A DNA stretch of 64,000 bases from Ampelocalamus luodianensis (Eukaryota > Streptophyta > Magnoliopsida > Poales > Poaceae). The DNA is taken from contig CM070619.1 of NCBI GenBank assembly GCA_036346255.1, positions 36,958,342 through 37,022,341 of the forward strand, written 5' to 3'. The notes under the pieces are model-generated. The model was not told the origin of the DNA and did no database searches. It saw nothing but the letters and a program-made list of their open reading frames with translations. Shown one piece after another: positions 1-11,923 of the stretch. A program made the position numbers and the translations under genes. Within the stretch, counting starts at the first letter, position 1. Every line of letters begins with the position of its first letter.

Positions 1-72
1 TTTTTATAATTTGAAAATAAGCTTTTCTAAAATATCCTAAGGACGACTATGCTTGGGTTACTACGATCAGAA

Positions 73-86
73 TGGCTCTGATACCA
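73..86 (-). promoter_or_regulatory. Primer binding site, initiator-Met tRNA type
   Basis: Read on the minus strand this is TGGTATCAGAGCCA, the standard plant retrotransposon site that pairs with the 3' end of initiator methionine tRNA. It lies four bases inside the LTR boundary. This copy is intact, whereas the equivalent sites of R1 and R2 each lack one base. Confidence 0.9.
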
Positions 87-90
87 ACTT

Positions 91-3000
91 TGTGAGAACC
101 CCAATTTATTTGGCTTGTAATGCTTAACCAACCACCTGGCCGTAGCATCACAAATCAAATAAACCGAGCCTCGAGATATGTATACTTCCCAGAATGCAGT
201 ATACACACCTCGCCACAAAATTATGCATCAACTCCATTCCAAACATAGAGTCCAAACATTACACTACAAACAGAAGGTAACAACAGTAGAGTTATTACAG
301 ACAAAGGCCGACCGGCCAAAGATACACCAATACACAGACGCATAAATGGAAGCAAAAGTGCCATAAGATGGCTATAAACAAAGCCAATCGGTGTGCCTTC
401 AACCCACAAGGCATCGACCAGGACCGCCAAGCCTAGTCGTCAAACACGGCAGCACAACTCACAGAAGTGAGGCCCTTGGGGCTCACCTTCTTCCTCTGCA
501 ACAAAACATTAAGCAAAGCATCTGAGTACAAAAATTGTTTTTGTACTGCAAGACAGACGTGTGGACTAGCAGACCTATACATATGCTACATGCGAGCTTA
601 TCGGTGGAGGCCATATGTTTCATTTGCATAAAGCCAACTTTATTTGCAATGATGTAATACATTTAAAGGCAAGTTTGCAATTCATTTTTACTATTGAAAT
701 AATCATAAATAAAGATAGATGCAAGTAACCACCTAGAAGTGACTATCCCAATAGTCACCACAACATAGCACTAATCCCAGTTCGTACCACCTACAAGTTT
801 TAATTTAAAGGTTGTAGTCTAACTCTTGAAAAGCTTACCCAAGCGTGTCCATCACCTAGGGCGAGGCTATTCGAATAGTTTTTAACCTGCAGGGTGTACC
901 ATCTGTACCCACACTTGGACATCGCTTTAAGTCAAAGCACACTTCAAGGTATGCCGCATAGCTAAGTCCTACGAGACTTTTCCAATATTGTGTATTAACT
1001 ACGAGCGCTCGTATGGATAGAAATCCATACGCTTACATGGTAAAGCCGAAAAGACAACTACCTTTGCGGGTAAAGCTTTTCTGACAACTACCATGCTCCC
1101 AACACCATCCCTCCCGCGACCGAGTCAATACACGCCAAAGTACTAGGTCAAGAGAGGTCTCATATACTCTAGTGTGGTTAGCACGCCGAAATGCCTGGAT
1201 AACGGTACTCACAAGATGTTCGGTCCTTAATTGACCCGGGCACCATTCCAGTCACACCCAAAAATCACACCATCTTACCATTGTGCCCGCGTCTAAATCA
1301 TTTTTGTTTTCAGTTTTAGTTTTGCAATTAACCAAAGCATAAGTTAACATAAAAACAGCAATAATAATTTTATGTGATCAAAATCATCGACTAAGTCGAT
1401 GATCGCCAAATCTACCTAAGCTAAGCATGGCTAAGCAAATGAACTCAGAATCTACTAAGTGATAAGAGTTCATCCAACGAACTCTAACCACAACATGTAA
1501 CCTAGGCTCAGGTAGTAGAGGTCAATATTTCACCTACAGGACATGCAGCTATGGTTTTAACTAATCAATTTAACACAAATTAAGCAATGCATACATACAG
1601 CTGAAACAAAATATTAGACTTTAAAATACTGGGATAAACATGATCAAACTGCTTGCACATGCTGCTGCTCAATAGGCTCAACTCATTGTGCAGGATCACT
1701 CTCGATAGAACTGAACTGTCGCAATCTAACGATCGAGAAAAAGCAACGAATACGAACAAAACACCGACAAAACTCCAACATATAACAACCTCAAAACATA
1801 CCAAACTTTACACAGCCCTAAACAAGATCTAACACATTTTTAGGAACAGAGAATAATTCATTTTGATTTGTTATGAATTTTCTAGGAATTTTCTAAGCTA
1901 ACAATACACATAAAGCACTAGTTAATTACTTAGCAAAATTTTAATATCGAAACGTAACTAAAACCTATTCGATAATTAGTATATTAAAAATGAAAATTTA
2001 CAAAGTTGTATTTCTTTGGATTTGGATAATTATTGAGAAAGATATGAATTTTCTAGTTTGGAAAATACAATAATGCACCATTTAATCAACTATCGATTTT
2101 TGATACAGAGACAAAGTGAAGCCAATTTTAGTAAATAGCACATTTAAAATGAAAATTAACGAACTAGTTTCAAGCGATTTGGAGAAAAATTGAATTAGTT
2201 ATACATTTTCTAAGTTTAATTGAATTAATAGTGCAACAGATAATACATTTCGAAATACTAAAGCATTTAACCCTTTTCCTCATCGACAACCATTAGCCCC
2301 GGACAACGGCGGCTCAATGAGAAGCGGCGACCAGTCAAACTTGACCCAGCACGCGCCAACGCGACGTCGAAGCGGATTGGAGAATACGCTGCTATCACCG
2401 AAACGAATTTTGCTACTACGCAAGACCTTAACGGTAGAGAGGACCCACATGTCATGGACCCAAGGAACAAATTACGACCAGATTAAGACTTTTAAACGCG
2501 CTTAGCTCGGAGGACCACAAGTCGGTGGTACAACTAAAGGATGATCAACACTAATGAAGGAGGATTAAACCTAGAGTTGCGCGGCTCACCGACGATCACG
2601 AGGACGGCGCGCGCGCGCAACAAATCTAGCAAACCAATAGGTCTTAGGGCGAATGGGTTATACCTCTGAGTTGGCCGAGAGCTCGCGAACTTGATGACGG
2701 CGACCGGGACCTCGAGGATGCCGGCGGCTGGCGGCGAATCTGAGGCGGAGAAGAGAGCGCGCTCCGCGAGAAGATGCTACGAGCTTCTAGAAGAGTTCGG
2801 AAGGTGCGCTTAAGCCGCCTTGATCTCGAGAACGTGATGCCCAAGCTACGGCGATGGAGGAGAACGGAGGTGGCGGAATTTAGCGCGCGCTTCACCGAGC
2901 TTGGAGAAGAACTGGTCGTACGCCCTCCATGATGCACCAAAGACGACAACGAACCCATCATTAGACTTAGTGAAGCAATGCGATCCTAAGGAACCAAACG

Positions 3001-4184
3001 CCGAAACATGATACTCACTAGAACGCCAGGAAGCTCGCGGGACCGAGATCACCGGAGGCGGAGACGACAAGACCACCCCTGGCGATTCACTAGACAACAA
3101 GGACCCGGGCTGGACAAAATGGAAGCGGCGACGAACGTGGATTACGGTGGTGCGGTCACTGGCTGGTGGGCGGCACTAATCACGGCGACGTTGCTCTCGG
3201 TTTCTTCTCCGGCCGAAACCAAGAACTGGTCGGAGGGAGTGATAGAGTGAAGGAAACGAGGAATGGGTGGGTGCGGTGAGATGATGAATACCTAGCGACA
3301 CGCCACGACCGGACACGCGTCCACGAGGTGGCAGCGACGAGGTACGTGGAGCGCATGCGTGAACGCCGACGCACTCGGCGCGACGGAGAAGACGAAGTCG
3401 GGGCTGACAGGTGGGGTCCGCCCGTCAGCGACAGCGGTGAAGCGGCGCGAGTCGGAGACAGGCGCGGCGCTGTCAGATGGTTTGGCTCGACCAGGACGGT
3501 GTGGACTGCAGGATCTGAGATGGACGGCCGAGATCTACCGATGCAATCGGACTGGTCGATTGCCTTGGCGTACGCGGGCCGTGCGATCTGCATCGGACGG
3601 TCAGGATTGGGCGGTACAGCTAAGTGGCGTGGTGAGCAGTGGTGCGGGTCGGAGTTGAGTCGGGCTCGGGTTCGAGCCCGAGGAACGATGATTCAATTTG
3701 AATTAAAAAGTGCGAGTTTGGGGAATTTTTAGAGATAGCTCCCGAGCTCCAAAAATTCTGAAATTTTTATGGGAGCTTACAGGGATAGAGGAAAACCTTG
3801 TGAAATGTTTCCAGTAATTTTCATGCACTAGATTTCCCCCAAGAAAATTCACAAGCTGCTGAGCTAGGGTTTGACCAGAATTCCAAACTGGTTTGACTTG
3901 GCCATTTGAAATAGCAACCAAAATCTAAAAATTATGAAATTTTTCAGAGAGGTAGCTAGGATGGTCAAGATGATAGGAAAAATACTTGCAGAGGATGATC
4001 ACAAGTTTATGGTCAAGAATTTTGTTGACAACCACTTCCATTCACTTGAATCCAAATATAGAAAATGGAAATTGCTAGGGAAAAAAATGTAGAAACTTTC
4101 AAATGATTTCATGAGGCACCAAAAGTTTTTATTTCTCCTCACAATTTACATTTGAAACACAAACCCTAACTTAGGGCTGTTACA
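91..4184 (-). repeat. 5' LTR (4.09 kb) of the left-edge gypsy element
   Basis: The LTR runs from TGTGAGAACCCC to GGGCTGTTACA as read on the plus strand. An AT-rich portion (91-2260 and 3700-4184) flanks a GC-rich portion (about 2260-3700). It carries two short inverted motifs that recur in sibling LTRs: a hairpin at 739-758 and the palindrome CTATTCGAATAG at 867-878. The long open frames in the GC-rich part have no recognisable domain and I do not treat them as genes. Confidence 0.85.
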
Positions 4185-4662
4185 ATAGGTTTGGAGGGTT
4201 AAATAATTTTAAGACAAAGAATTTTAACTCCAAAAATACTAAAAATTTTATGGGAGGTTCTTGATATTATGTATATCTTCGTATAATTTTTCTAGGATTT
4301 TCCATGTAATGCATTTGTCTCTAGAATTGTTTCAAGTTCGAGTTTTTGCTATTTGACTTTTGATTCACTGCTTTGACTGATTGTTTTAAAATTGCAAATA
4401 AATTCGAAAAATTAGGAATTTTTGCAGGTGAGTTTCTAAGGTACTCCAGTACCTAGAAAAAATATTTACCGGGACTATTCACAAAATTTGTTTAGAGTAC
4501 TTTAGGGTTAGGTTTTTCTAGGAATTAATGCTTTAGGTTTTAAAATCCACAAAATGTTTGAAAGAAATTCTAGAAAAATTGAATGACAAATGCATGCATC
4601 AAAGTCTTAAAAATATCACATTTTTATACATTTGAAACACAAACCCGTATTTGGGATGTTAC
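4185..4662 (-). repeat. Fragment of an older gypsy LTR
   Basis: These 478 bases end in ACAAACCCGTATTTGGGATGTTACA-like sequence, the plus-strand right boundary seen in the other minus-oriented LTRs. The left part is cut off by the element at 1-4184. The text resembles the sense-strand beginning of the other LTRs (runs of AAATTTTT, GTTTGAC words) but is clearly diverged. It looks like the remainder of an LTR that received the left-edge element. Confidence 0.6.
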
Positions 4663-6123
4663 AAATATGATAAATGTGGATTTGGGAGATTTATGAATAA
4701 TGTCCACAGGGGTGTACCTCTGTTATTTTGTATAAAAAATAAAAATGCAAAACCTAGTTTTAGACGCGGACAAGTTATATTATATTCTGAGAAGAGTGAA
4801 GGGTGTACCTCACTAATAGATAGGGGGAGTTTCTTGCCCGGGGTCAATTAAGGACCGGACGCAAGCAACTCCAATCTAAGACCTAACATACAACCATATG
4901 TGTTGGTATGGTACGGCCTTAGCTAATTAAGTCATTAAAAACTAGCCTTGCACATTGGTAGGCCATAGAGTACGAACATTAGTGGGTAGGCATGTTCGAA
5001 GGGGCTCCCTTCACCACGGTGTTGGGCACAAAGCTTGCCGACATAACTGTGAATGCCTCACTTGACGACAGGGGAGGGGGGCGGGGCCGTACCCGATTGA
5101 AGTGAGGATAAACATTCGTTGGGCTAGTGCAAGGTTAGGACTAGATGATGTAATGGCTTCGACGCGTGCTCTAGGCTGCTTACCTATGGTAGTGAGCGGT
5201 GGCATCGACGGATGCCAAATAAACTAGAGAATTCGTATACTATGGGTAAAGTTATACACCTCTGTAGAGTGTAAATCTATTTAAATAGCCATGCTCGTGA
5301 TCATGAGCGTGCTTAGTGCGGATGGTATGGGTTTAGTTTTGATTTTCACAAAAATCATTTTATTAGTAAAACATGGGTAATGACTTGTGGGTTTTTATTT
5401 GAGTTAGCTGCCATGTTATGGCTGGAATTTAAATGTTGCTAGCAACCAAGGAGGGTTGCGAGTTGTTGTCATTATTTTTTTGATCTCGTAACCGAGGAGG
5501 ATTGCGAGTTGTTGTTATTATTCATTCCGCTACTTACTTACTATCCTGCACATATTTAACTGCTCTTTTAAACTTTTCGTTGCAAATTACTATGTATTAA
5601 TATGGCAAATAAAAATGACTTTAAGCAAAATAACTTGTAGAGTAGAGCCTCGTTGATTGATAGCGTTGCATTTATATATAACTTGGTGATACACTACAAG
5701 TCTTACTGAGTACGCATTGTACTCAATCTTGCTTATATTGTTGTTCAGAGTTTGAAAATGAGCTGATGCCTGATGTTACATTCTTCGCACCCAGACCTTG
5801 AGGGTTCGGTGACAGGTCTATCTAGGCCTTGTTTCTTGTCGGTTGCTTGAGGGTTGGATGGGCATACCGCTAGAATTTCTTTACTTACATTACTTCTTCC
5901 GCTGCTACTTTTACCCTATTGATACCTGCTTTTATTTGGCCAATCGGCCGTTGATGTAATAATTTGCAATCACTTAAGTTAAGTACCATTTCGTTTACTT
6001 TGTATATGAGAATGTATGGATGTAAATGTCAAATGTTGTGAATGTGTGCACTAGCCACTGATCATGGGACTAATATAGTACACATATAGAGTCTTCGGGT
6101 ATTCCACTCCTGGGGGTCTGACA
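4663..6123 (+). repeat. Plus-strand LTR remnant (sense 3' part)
   Basis: This segment is the reverse-complement homologue of about 6785-8310. Shared blocks include the GTATTCCACTCCT word at the end, the AAATGACTTTAAGCAAAATAA block near 5610, and the AATGCCTCACTT block near 5053. It ends in GGGGGTCTGACA at 6123, matching the terminal words of the solo LTR at 6785. Its beginning is missing because the fragment at 4185-4662 interrupts it. No primer binding site follows it, so it is a solo LTR or 3' LTR remnant rather than the start of an element. Confidence 0.7.
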
Positions 6124-6784
6124 AGTCCTGCCCCTTTTTTCTCATGTGTACATTACTATAGGTGTAGTCTTCTTCCTCCCCTGGTGGATTTGTTTCGATT
6201 CAGTGATTTGCTACATCGGCCATCTCTTGGAGCAGATCTCGCTTGGCCCTTGCTGTGGAGCTCCCCGACCACCGCTGTGAGTACCTGTCTAGAGCAGAGC
6301 CACCTCCTCCAGATCGAGATCTGGATCTGGTTTGCTCTCCGGCAGTTTTTTTCTCTGGCCCTACTCCCTCCCCTGCTCCTTATCGATCCAGAGTTCTTGA
6401 CTTCATGTCGTCATCCATAGCCATGGTTCTCATGGCAATGGTTACCCTCACCGTTGGCGTTGTCATTCAAGGTACTCCCCTACTCCCCCAACATAATAAC
6501 AAATAATGTAGTTCCCTCTGTGGCTTTGGAGTTGATCTTCAAATTTCCGGCATCCTCCTCCGTCCGGTCGTTGTGCTCTTCCCTCTCCGTTCTTCCTTAT
6601 TCCAAATCCCTGCATCCATCCTTTCAATAAAGCTGCAACATTTCTATTACCGAGATTGAGGATCCTAGTATCTTTTGTTCCCGGTGGCATTTGGGTGTGT
6701 TGCCAACTAGATCACTAGTACTCACTGCCGTTGCAGATCCTCTGGTGCTACCTTCAACCTCCGCTTCAAGGAGGCCCCTGTACA
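6124..6784 (+). other. Unique DNA with a possible exon and splice sites
   Basis: This stretch does not match the surrounding LTRs. An open frame runs from about 6207 to 6506 on the plus strand. It includes a proline-rich part and a hydrophobic run beginning MSSSIAMVLMAMVTLTVGVV that would suit a membrane helix. A donor-like CAAG|GTACTC lies near 6473 and an acceptor-like CCGTTGCAG ends at 6736. The sequence continues without loss at 10817 once the solo LTR and its target duplication are removed. I do not recognise the product. It may be a host or captured gene fragment, or chance. Confidence 0.3.
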
Positions 6785-9700
6785 TGTCGGATCCCTAGGA
6801 GTGGAATATCCGAAGACCCTATGTGTATACCGTGCTAGTCCCAGGATTAAAGGATAGCACACACATTCACAAACATTTGGCAATCACATCCACACCATCA
6901 CATGCTAAGGTAAAGCAAAAGGGTAATCTACTTAAGCTATTACAAGTTATTACAATTACAGTCGACCGGCCAAATAAAAGCAGTCATCAGAGTAAAATAA
7001 ACAGTAACAGAAGACATAATAAGGTAGCAAAAGTCCAGCGGCATGCCCATCCGATCCCGCAGGCAACCTACAAGGAACAAGGCCTAGGTAGACCCATCAC
7101 CGAACCCTTCGGTGCCAAGGTCAAAGAACTCGTCATCTGGCGTCGCCTCATCTGCAAACACTAAACCAACAACAATACCAAGATTGAGTACTTATGTACT
7201 TAGCAATACTTGTAGTTTATCGCAAAAATATATTAGATTGCAAGGCTGTCAAATGAATGGCTTTAGTCTATAAGTTATTTTGCTCAAAGCCAATTTTATT
7301 TGCAATATTCATGAGTAATAATTTGTAACGAAATTTGAAAGAGCAGTAAGAGTAAGTATAGGATAGTAAGTAAAGTACTGAATCAAAATAACAGCAACAC
7401 CTGCAACCCTAATTGATTGCAAGAAAAAATATAAGCATGTTTAGCCATATAAATGGCACTGAAAAATTCGTGTTCAACCTTAGAAATGGTAGTCCTGCTA
7501 TAGAAATAGCCAATCAGTCATAGAAATGACAGTTTCGCTATAGACATAGCAAAATAGGCATAGAAATGCAGTTAACTCAACAAATGGAAAACCCCATGTC
7601 ATTACCCCAATCTTTTGTGACAAAACAGTTTAGAAAAATAAAACTACCGCCATACCAACCGCACTAAGCATACTCATGACCGCGAGCGTGGTATTCAAAT
7701 AGTTTATCACTCTACAGAGGTGTACAACTTTACCCATAGTATATGGTATTCCAGCCGCTTGGAATATCTCTATATCACTGCTCACTATCGAAGGTAAGCA
7801 GCCTAGAGTTCACGATGTAGCCTTACATTATGTAGCCCTAACCTTGCACTAGCCTTGTGAATCATTATCCTCATTCGTCGGAAAAAATAATAATTATTAT
7901 AATAATGGTAACAACAACAGAACACATCGAATGAGGAGCCTCACTCACCAAGATAGAAACCTGTTGAGTGTGTCCCTCACTTCACCCGTCAAAGTGAGGC
8001 ATTCGCAGTTGTGTCAGCATGCTAGCCCTTCGGCAATGCGCGCCCTACTTCTGCCTGCGGTCATGCAAGGCTAAGATTTCGATAACTTAGTTAGCTACGA
8101 CCATCCCATACTATCACATATGGTTGTATGATTAGGTCTTAGTCCCGGAGGTGCTGGCTTCAGTTCTTAATCGACTACGGGCGAGATATCCACCCTATCT
8201 ACTAGTGAGTTACAATCCTCACTCTTTCATAATACAATATAACTCACCCGTGTCTAAAGAGTAAAGTTTTCATTTCAGTTTCATAAAAATAACAGAGATA
8301 ACACCTCTCGACATTTTTTAAAATAATCCCAAATTCACAAATAACATATTGTCCTTTTATTAGTTTTTCGGAAAATTTATCGTTCTAGTTGCATTTGTGC
8401 AATAATCGCACTCGAAAATTCCCAAATGACATTATATATTGTCTAACCCATATTCTAAAGATTACAATAGCGAGGAGCCAATATTTCAAGGAGACATATG
8501 CAGCAAGTAGGATTTACAACTATCGATTTCCCAACAATAGCATTTTCATACAAGACATACACAAATGCATAATAGGATTTACAAAACAAAGTATAATAAT
8601 TAAAATACTGGGATCAACATGATCAAAGGGGGTGCTTGCCTTGCTCTTGATGTTCTGGAGATAAGGTGGATTGATCGTTGCAACAATAACCCGAATTATC
8701 GACGTTTAAAAAGAGTTAAAAATGAATTAAATAACAACCAATAAATTCAATAGCAACCAAAATTAAGTATTTTTACATATTCAGGTATATTATGATTTTA
8801 GACAAATTTCATTTAATTTGGAGTTTTGTAGCAAAAGTTATTAAGGTTTCAATTTGGTTTGGTTGAGAAAATCAAATAAAATTGAGAAATACGCTTTCCA
8901 ATAGAGAAAGCGTAATCCCGTGCATGTAGTAAAGAGGTTTACGCTTTATAGTAAAGGAAGGCATATTCTCCTCATAATTCAAAGCGCAATTTTCTATTTT
9001 CATTGGATTTTTGCTTAGACTGACATATGGGGTCCATTATCAGTAACTTGGTTTGACTCCAACAGTCGATCTGTACGGACGGTCCGAACGTTCGCTTAGG
9101 TCCGATCGGACTGGTTCGAATGGGTTAAGTTAACTGTTTGGATGGTTCGAACATTCGCTTGGGTCTGATCGTACTAGATCGAATGGGTTAAGTTGTTGGA
9201 CTGTTTTGTTTTAAGATTTCTTTTAATCTAAAGCTTGGTCCCACACGTTAGCGACTCCTTACAACTAATCCGACAACTAAAATGTTGATTAGTCCTTAAC
9301 GAACATGACTTGACATAGTGATGATGAGCTACAGTGCTCGTCACCGTGTGCGGCGCGGTGGCGCTCACGCCCGCGCATGTTGCCAGCGAGGTGAGGCTTG
9401 GCGAGGCTAGAGAGTGCCCAAAATGGGACCTCCGTGCTATTGTGCACCTGCTGGAATCGACGGCGAGGTAGGAGGTGGCCTGACGTGGCGTTGAGCAGCG
9501 GAGCAGGTATGACAAAGGGCCAAAGCTCAAATGAGCTATGCCCTTGACAAACTAATGCGCGCACGAGCTTCTATGGGCTACTTGGAGTATACCAGAAGGT
9601 CACGGAGGGCCAAGATGGTCGGAGTTGGGTCATCGACATTGGTGAGCGGTGTGGTGAGCTTTGCTGGAGGAGAGGTTGGTGTTGGAGAGTGGAGTCTAAT

Positions 9701-10811
9701 GATCGGAGAAGCTCCAATATGTCCTTGCGATGTTGTAGGTACGATGAATTGGTCGGGGACGCAGTAGGGCTCCAGCGAGGCTTAAGGCGGTGGTTCTGGC
9801 CGGCGATGAGGAAGAAGGGTCAAATTGGGGGCTCCTGTGGATCATAAGCGAAATCAAGTGAGGGGAAAGACTTAGGAGTCTCTGGAACATGATATGACGT
9901 GATAAGGATGACACCAAACCCTTCACGGCATCGGGGACAAAGGTGGTGGCACACGACCGTTTTAGGGCTAGCACTCTCCGAGCTCTAAAGCTCGAATGAG
10001 TGAGGGAGAAGAGATGAGGAGGTGCGCACTGGGTTGGAAAAGAGGATGCGAAGCTCAGGGATGGCTATTTATAGCCGGAGGTGGTGGAGATAGCCGAGGA
10101 GAGCTCGGGCATGTGCGGGCACTCGGTAGAGCTTCTAGACATCGTACGGGCAGGGATGGGGCTCGCGCTGGTAGGGATGGGCGCGGAGGTTGATGGCGAA
10201 GCGACTAGGTAGGTGTGGTCAGCGGCAAAATGGTGGGCGCTGGTAAAAACCACTGGTGAAGCGGCCAGCTTGCACACAGGCATGCACTGCGCGCGGCAAG
10301 GGCGAGGTGGAAGACGATCCCTGCGATAGGGGCCCACCAGTCAGTGAGGTGAGAGAGAGGTTAGATTTAGGATTTTCATTTTCTCTTGATTTATTTTGTG
10401 ATTTAATTCCCTAGTCAAAAGACTACAAAAGTTAATGAAAAGTTTTGTGTAATCTTCTGACCTTATGTAGTTGCTCTGTAAAATTTTTAGAAGTTTAAAC
10501 CTTCATGAATTTCTACAAAATTCATAGAAATTTCTGTTTGTCCTTTTGCAATTATTTTCTTAAACAAGATTTCATATAAAATCTTGGGTAAATTATAACT
10601 AGGATAATAAGCACGAAATAATTTTATCCTTTGAATTTATTTACTTTGTTTTATTTATTTTCTTTTTAGCACCTTTTTTGGTAGTTCAAGTTTTGTTTTT
10701 AAATTCAAAAACCAAACTTAACATAGCATATTTCATATGTAAATGTTCAACGTAATACCTCTAATGCATTTATATTACATAATCCCAGAATTAGGATTTT
10801 GGGATGTTACA
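6785..10811 (-). mobile_element. Solo LTR, 4.03 kb, with target duplication GTACA
   Basis: The segment runs from TGTCGGATCC to GGGATGTTACA. It is flanked on both sides by the five bases GTACA (6780-6784 and 10812-10816). A single LTR bounded by a perfect target duplication is the usual product of recombination between the two LTRs of one element. It is a more divergent relative of the other LTRs here but shares the GGTGTACAAC and ACTGGGATCAACATGATCAA blocks. Its left third is an inverted copy of 4663-6123. No coding sequence is supported inside it. Confidence 0.85.
9077..9202. repeat. Two tandem copies of a 63-bp unit inside the solo LTR
   Basis: The unit starting GGACGGTCCGAACG at 9077 is repeated from 9140 as GGATGGTTCGAACA. 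Both copies contain the word TCGAATGGGTTAAGTT. Most differences near the start are C-to-T or G-to-A at CG dinucleotides. Confidence 0.8.
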
Positions 10812-11923
10812 GTACACCTTTCGCCATACACAACTACCGGCAAATGCACTAGAAGTGGCAGAGTTGTGGCCAGGTGTGGGCATCCAAGGCGAGGAGTCTT
10901 CGATTTGGTGATTGCAGCTCCTCCCACATCGTCGGCGTCTCTAGAAGCAGCATAAGGACTTTGATGTAATTTTCAATTTCATTGTAGTCCTTCTCATTGA
11001 GTTTCAGGGGCAATTCTACAAGCTATTTTCTTGTCAGGTTCCTTTCGTAACTCTACGGGTGGTTGTACTGCAACTTCGATATATCGATAGGGAGTTAATG
11101 GCCCTTTGGGCCATGTTTGCTTAAAAAAATGTAAATTAAGTACAAATAAAATTTTGAAAACAATGAGGAAATCTAAAACAACTACTAGCAAAGAAAGATG
11201 GGAACTGCATTATGTATCTATGGGTTGGGTTGTCTTTCTATAGAAAAAGGGAAACTGTTGCCATTTGCTCAAATTGTACGGTCCCTTCAAATTAACATGG
11301 GATATACGACATTCGTGCAAAGGATATCGTTGTAACTTGTAAACCTTCCTAACTGGCAATGGTTTTCTAGGCCACAACAAATAGTAATATGTGTCTCAAA
11401 ACAAAGAAGCCTAGACCATTAATATGGCATTAGCAATACACTCAATTGATTTGATCTCTTTTACTTGTCATTTTGGGCATCAGCATGATCTCCAACACAT
11501 ACATTTGACAATTAGTGCTTATAATTACATGTTAGCAAAAATTATTAAAAATATAATGATATATTTGAAAACATTTTCAAGAATAGTCTCCTAATATAAT
11601 TTCCATATGACAATTCTAAATACTTCTATTTATATTAGTGGTAGGATGATATACATTAATTTGAGAACAAGGGAATATCATTTTACTTTGTGGATGGTGA
11701 GTTCTATGCACAGACGACAATGATTTCTGCACGATATGTTTTTATGTGTGCATCACTATTATAGTATGCTAAGGGGATATCATTATTTAAAACTAAAATT
11801 GACATGCTGTGTATAATGCAATATGGGTTTGAACATTATTGATCTGTGTCAATCTGCAACTAGTAATTCTGTGCAGACAACGAATAGAACAATGGAACAC
11901 CAGTCAGTTAGAACTTACAATAC
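10812..11923 (+). other. Unique DNA continuing from 6784
   Basis: The first part rejoins the unique DNA left of the solo LTR. Two frames stay open here, one ending at a TGA at 10909-10911 and another ending at a TAA near 10951. Neither gives a product I recognise. From about 10980 onward the sequence is AT-rich with no frame or repeat that I can support, up to the LTR that starts at 11924. Confidence 0.35.

Larger units (their letters stand above)
1..4184 (-). mobile_element. Ty3/gypsy element, 5' end only (body runs off the left edge)
   Basis: This is the upstream end of a minus-strand LTR retrotransposon. Positions 1-90 are the start of its internal leader and 91-4184 its 5' LTR. The order on the minus strand is LTR, primer binding site, body, so the coding part lies left of the window. 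The LTR has TG...CA ends, and its sense-strand start and end match those of R2 and R3, which places all three in one subfamily. On its outer side it abuts a different LTR fragment at 4185, so it appears to have inserted into an older LTR. The target duplication cannot be checked because the other end is missing. Confidence 0.85.

Noticed and set aside
73..86. Possible tRNA gene from tRNA-Met-like words
   Set aside because: Only the 14-base primer-site complement is present; no cloverleaf can be drawn around it.
3180..3732. Open frames on both strands near 3.2-3.7 kb
   Set aside because: This is again the GC-rich LTR section, with no start context and no domain.
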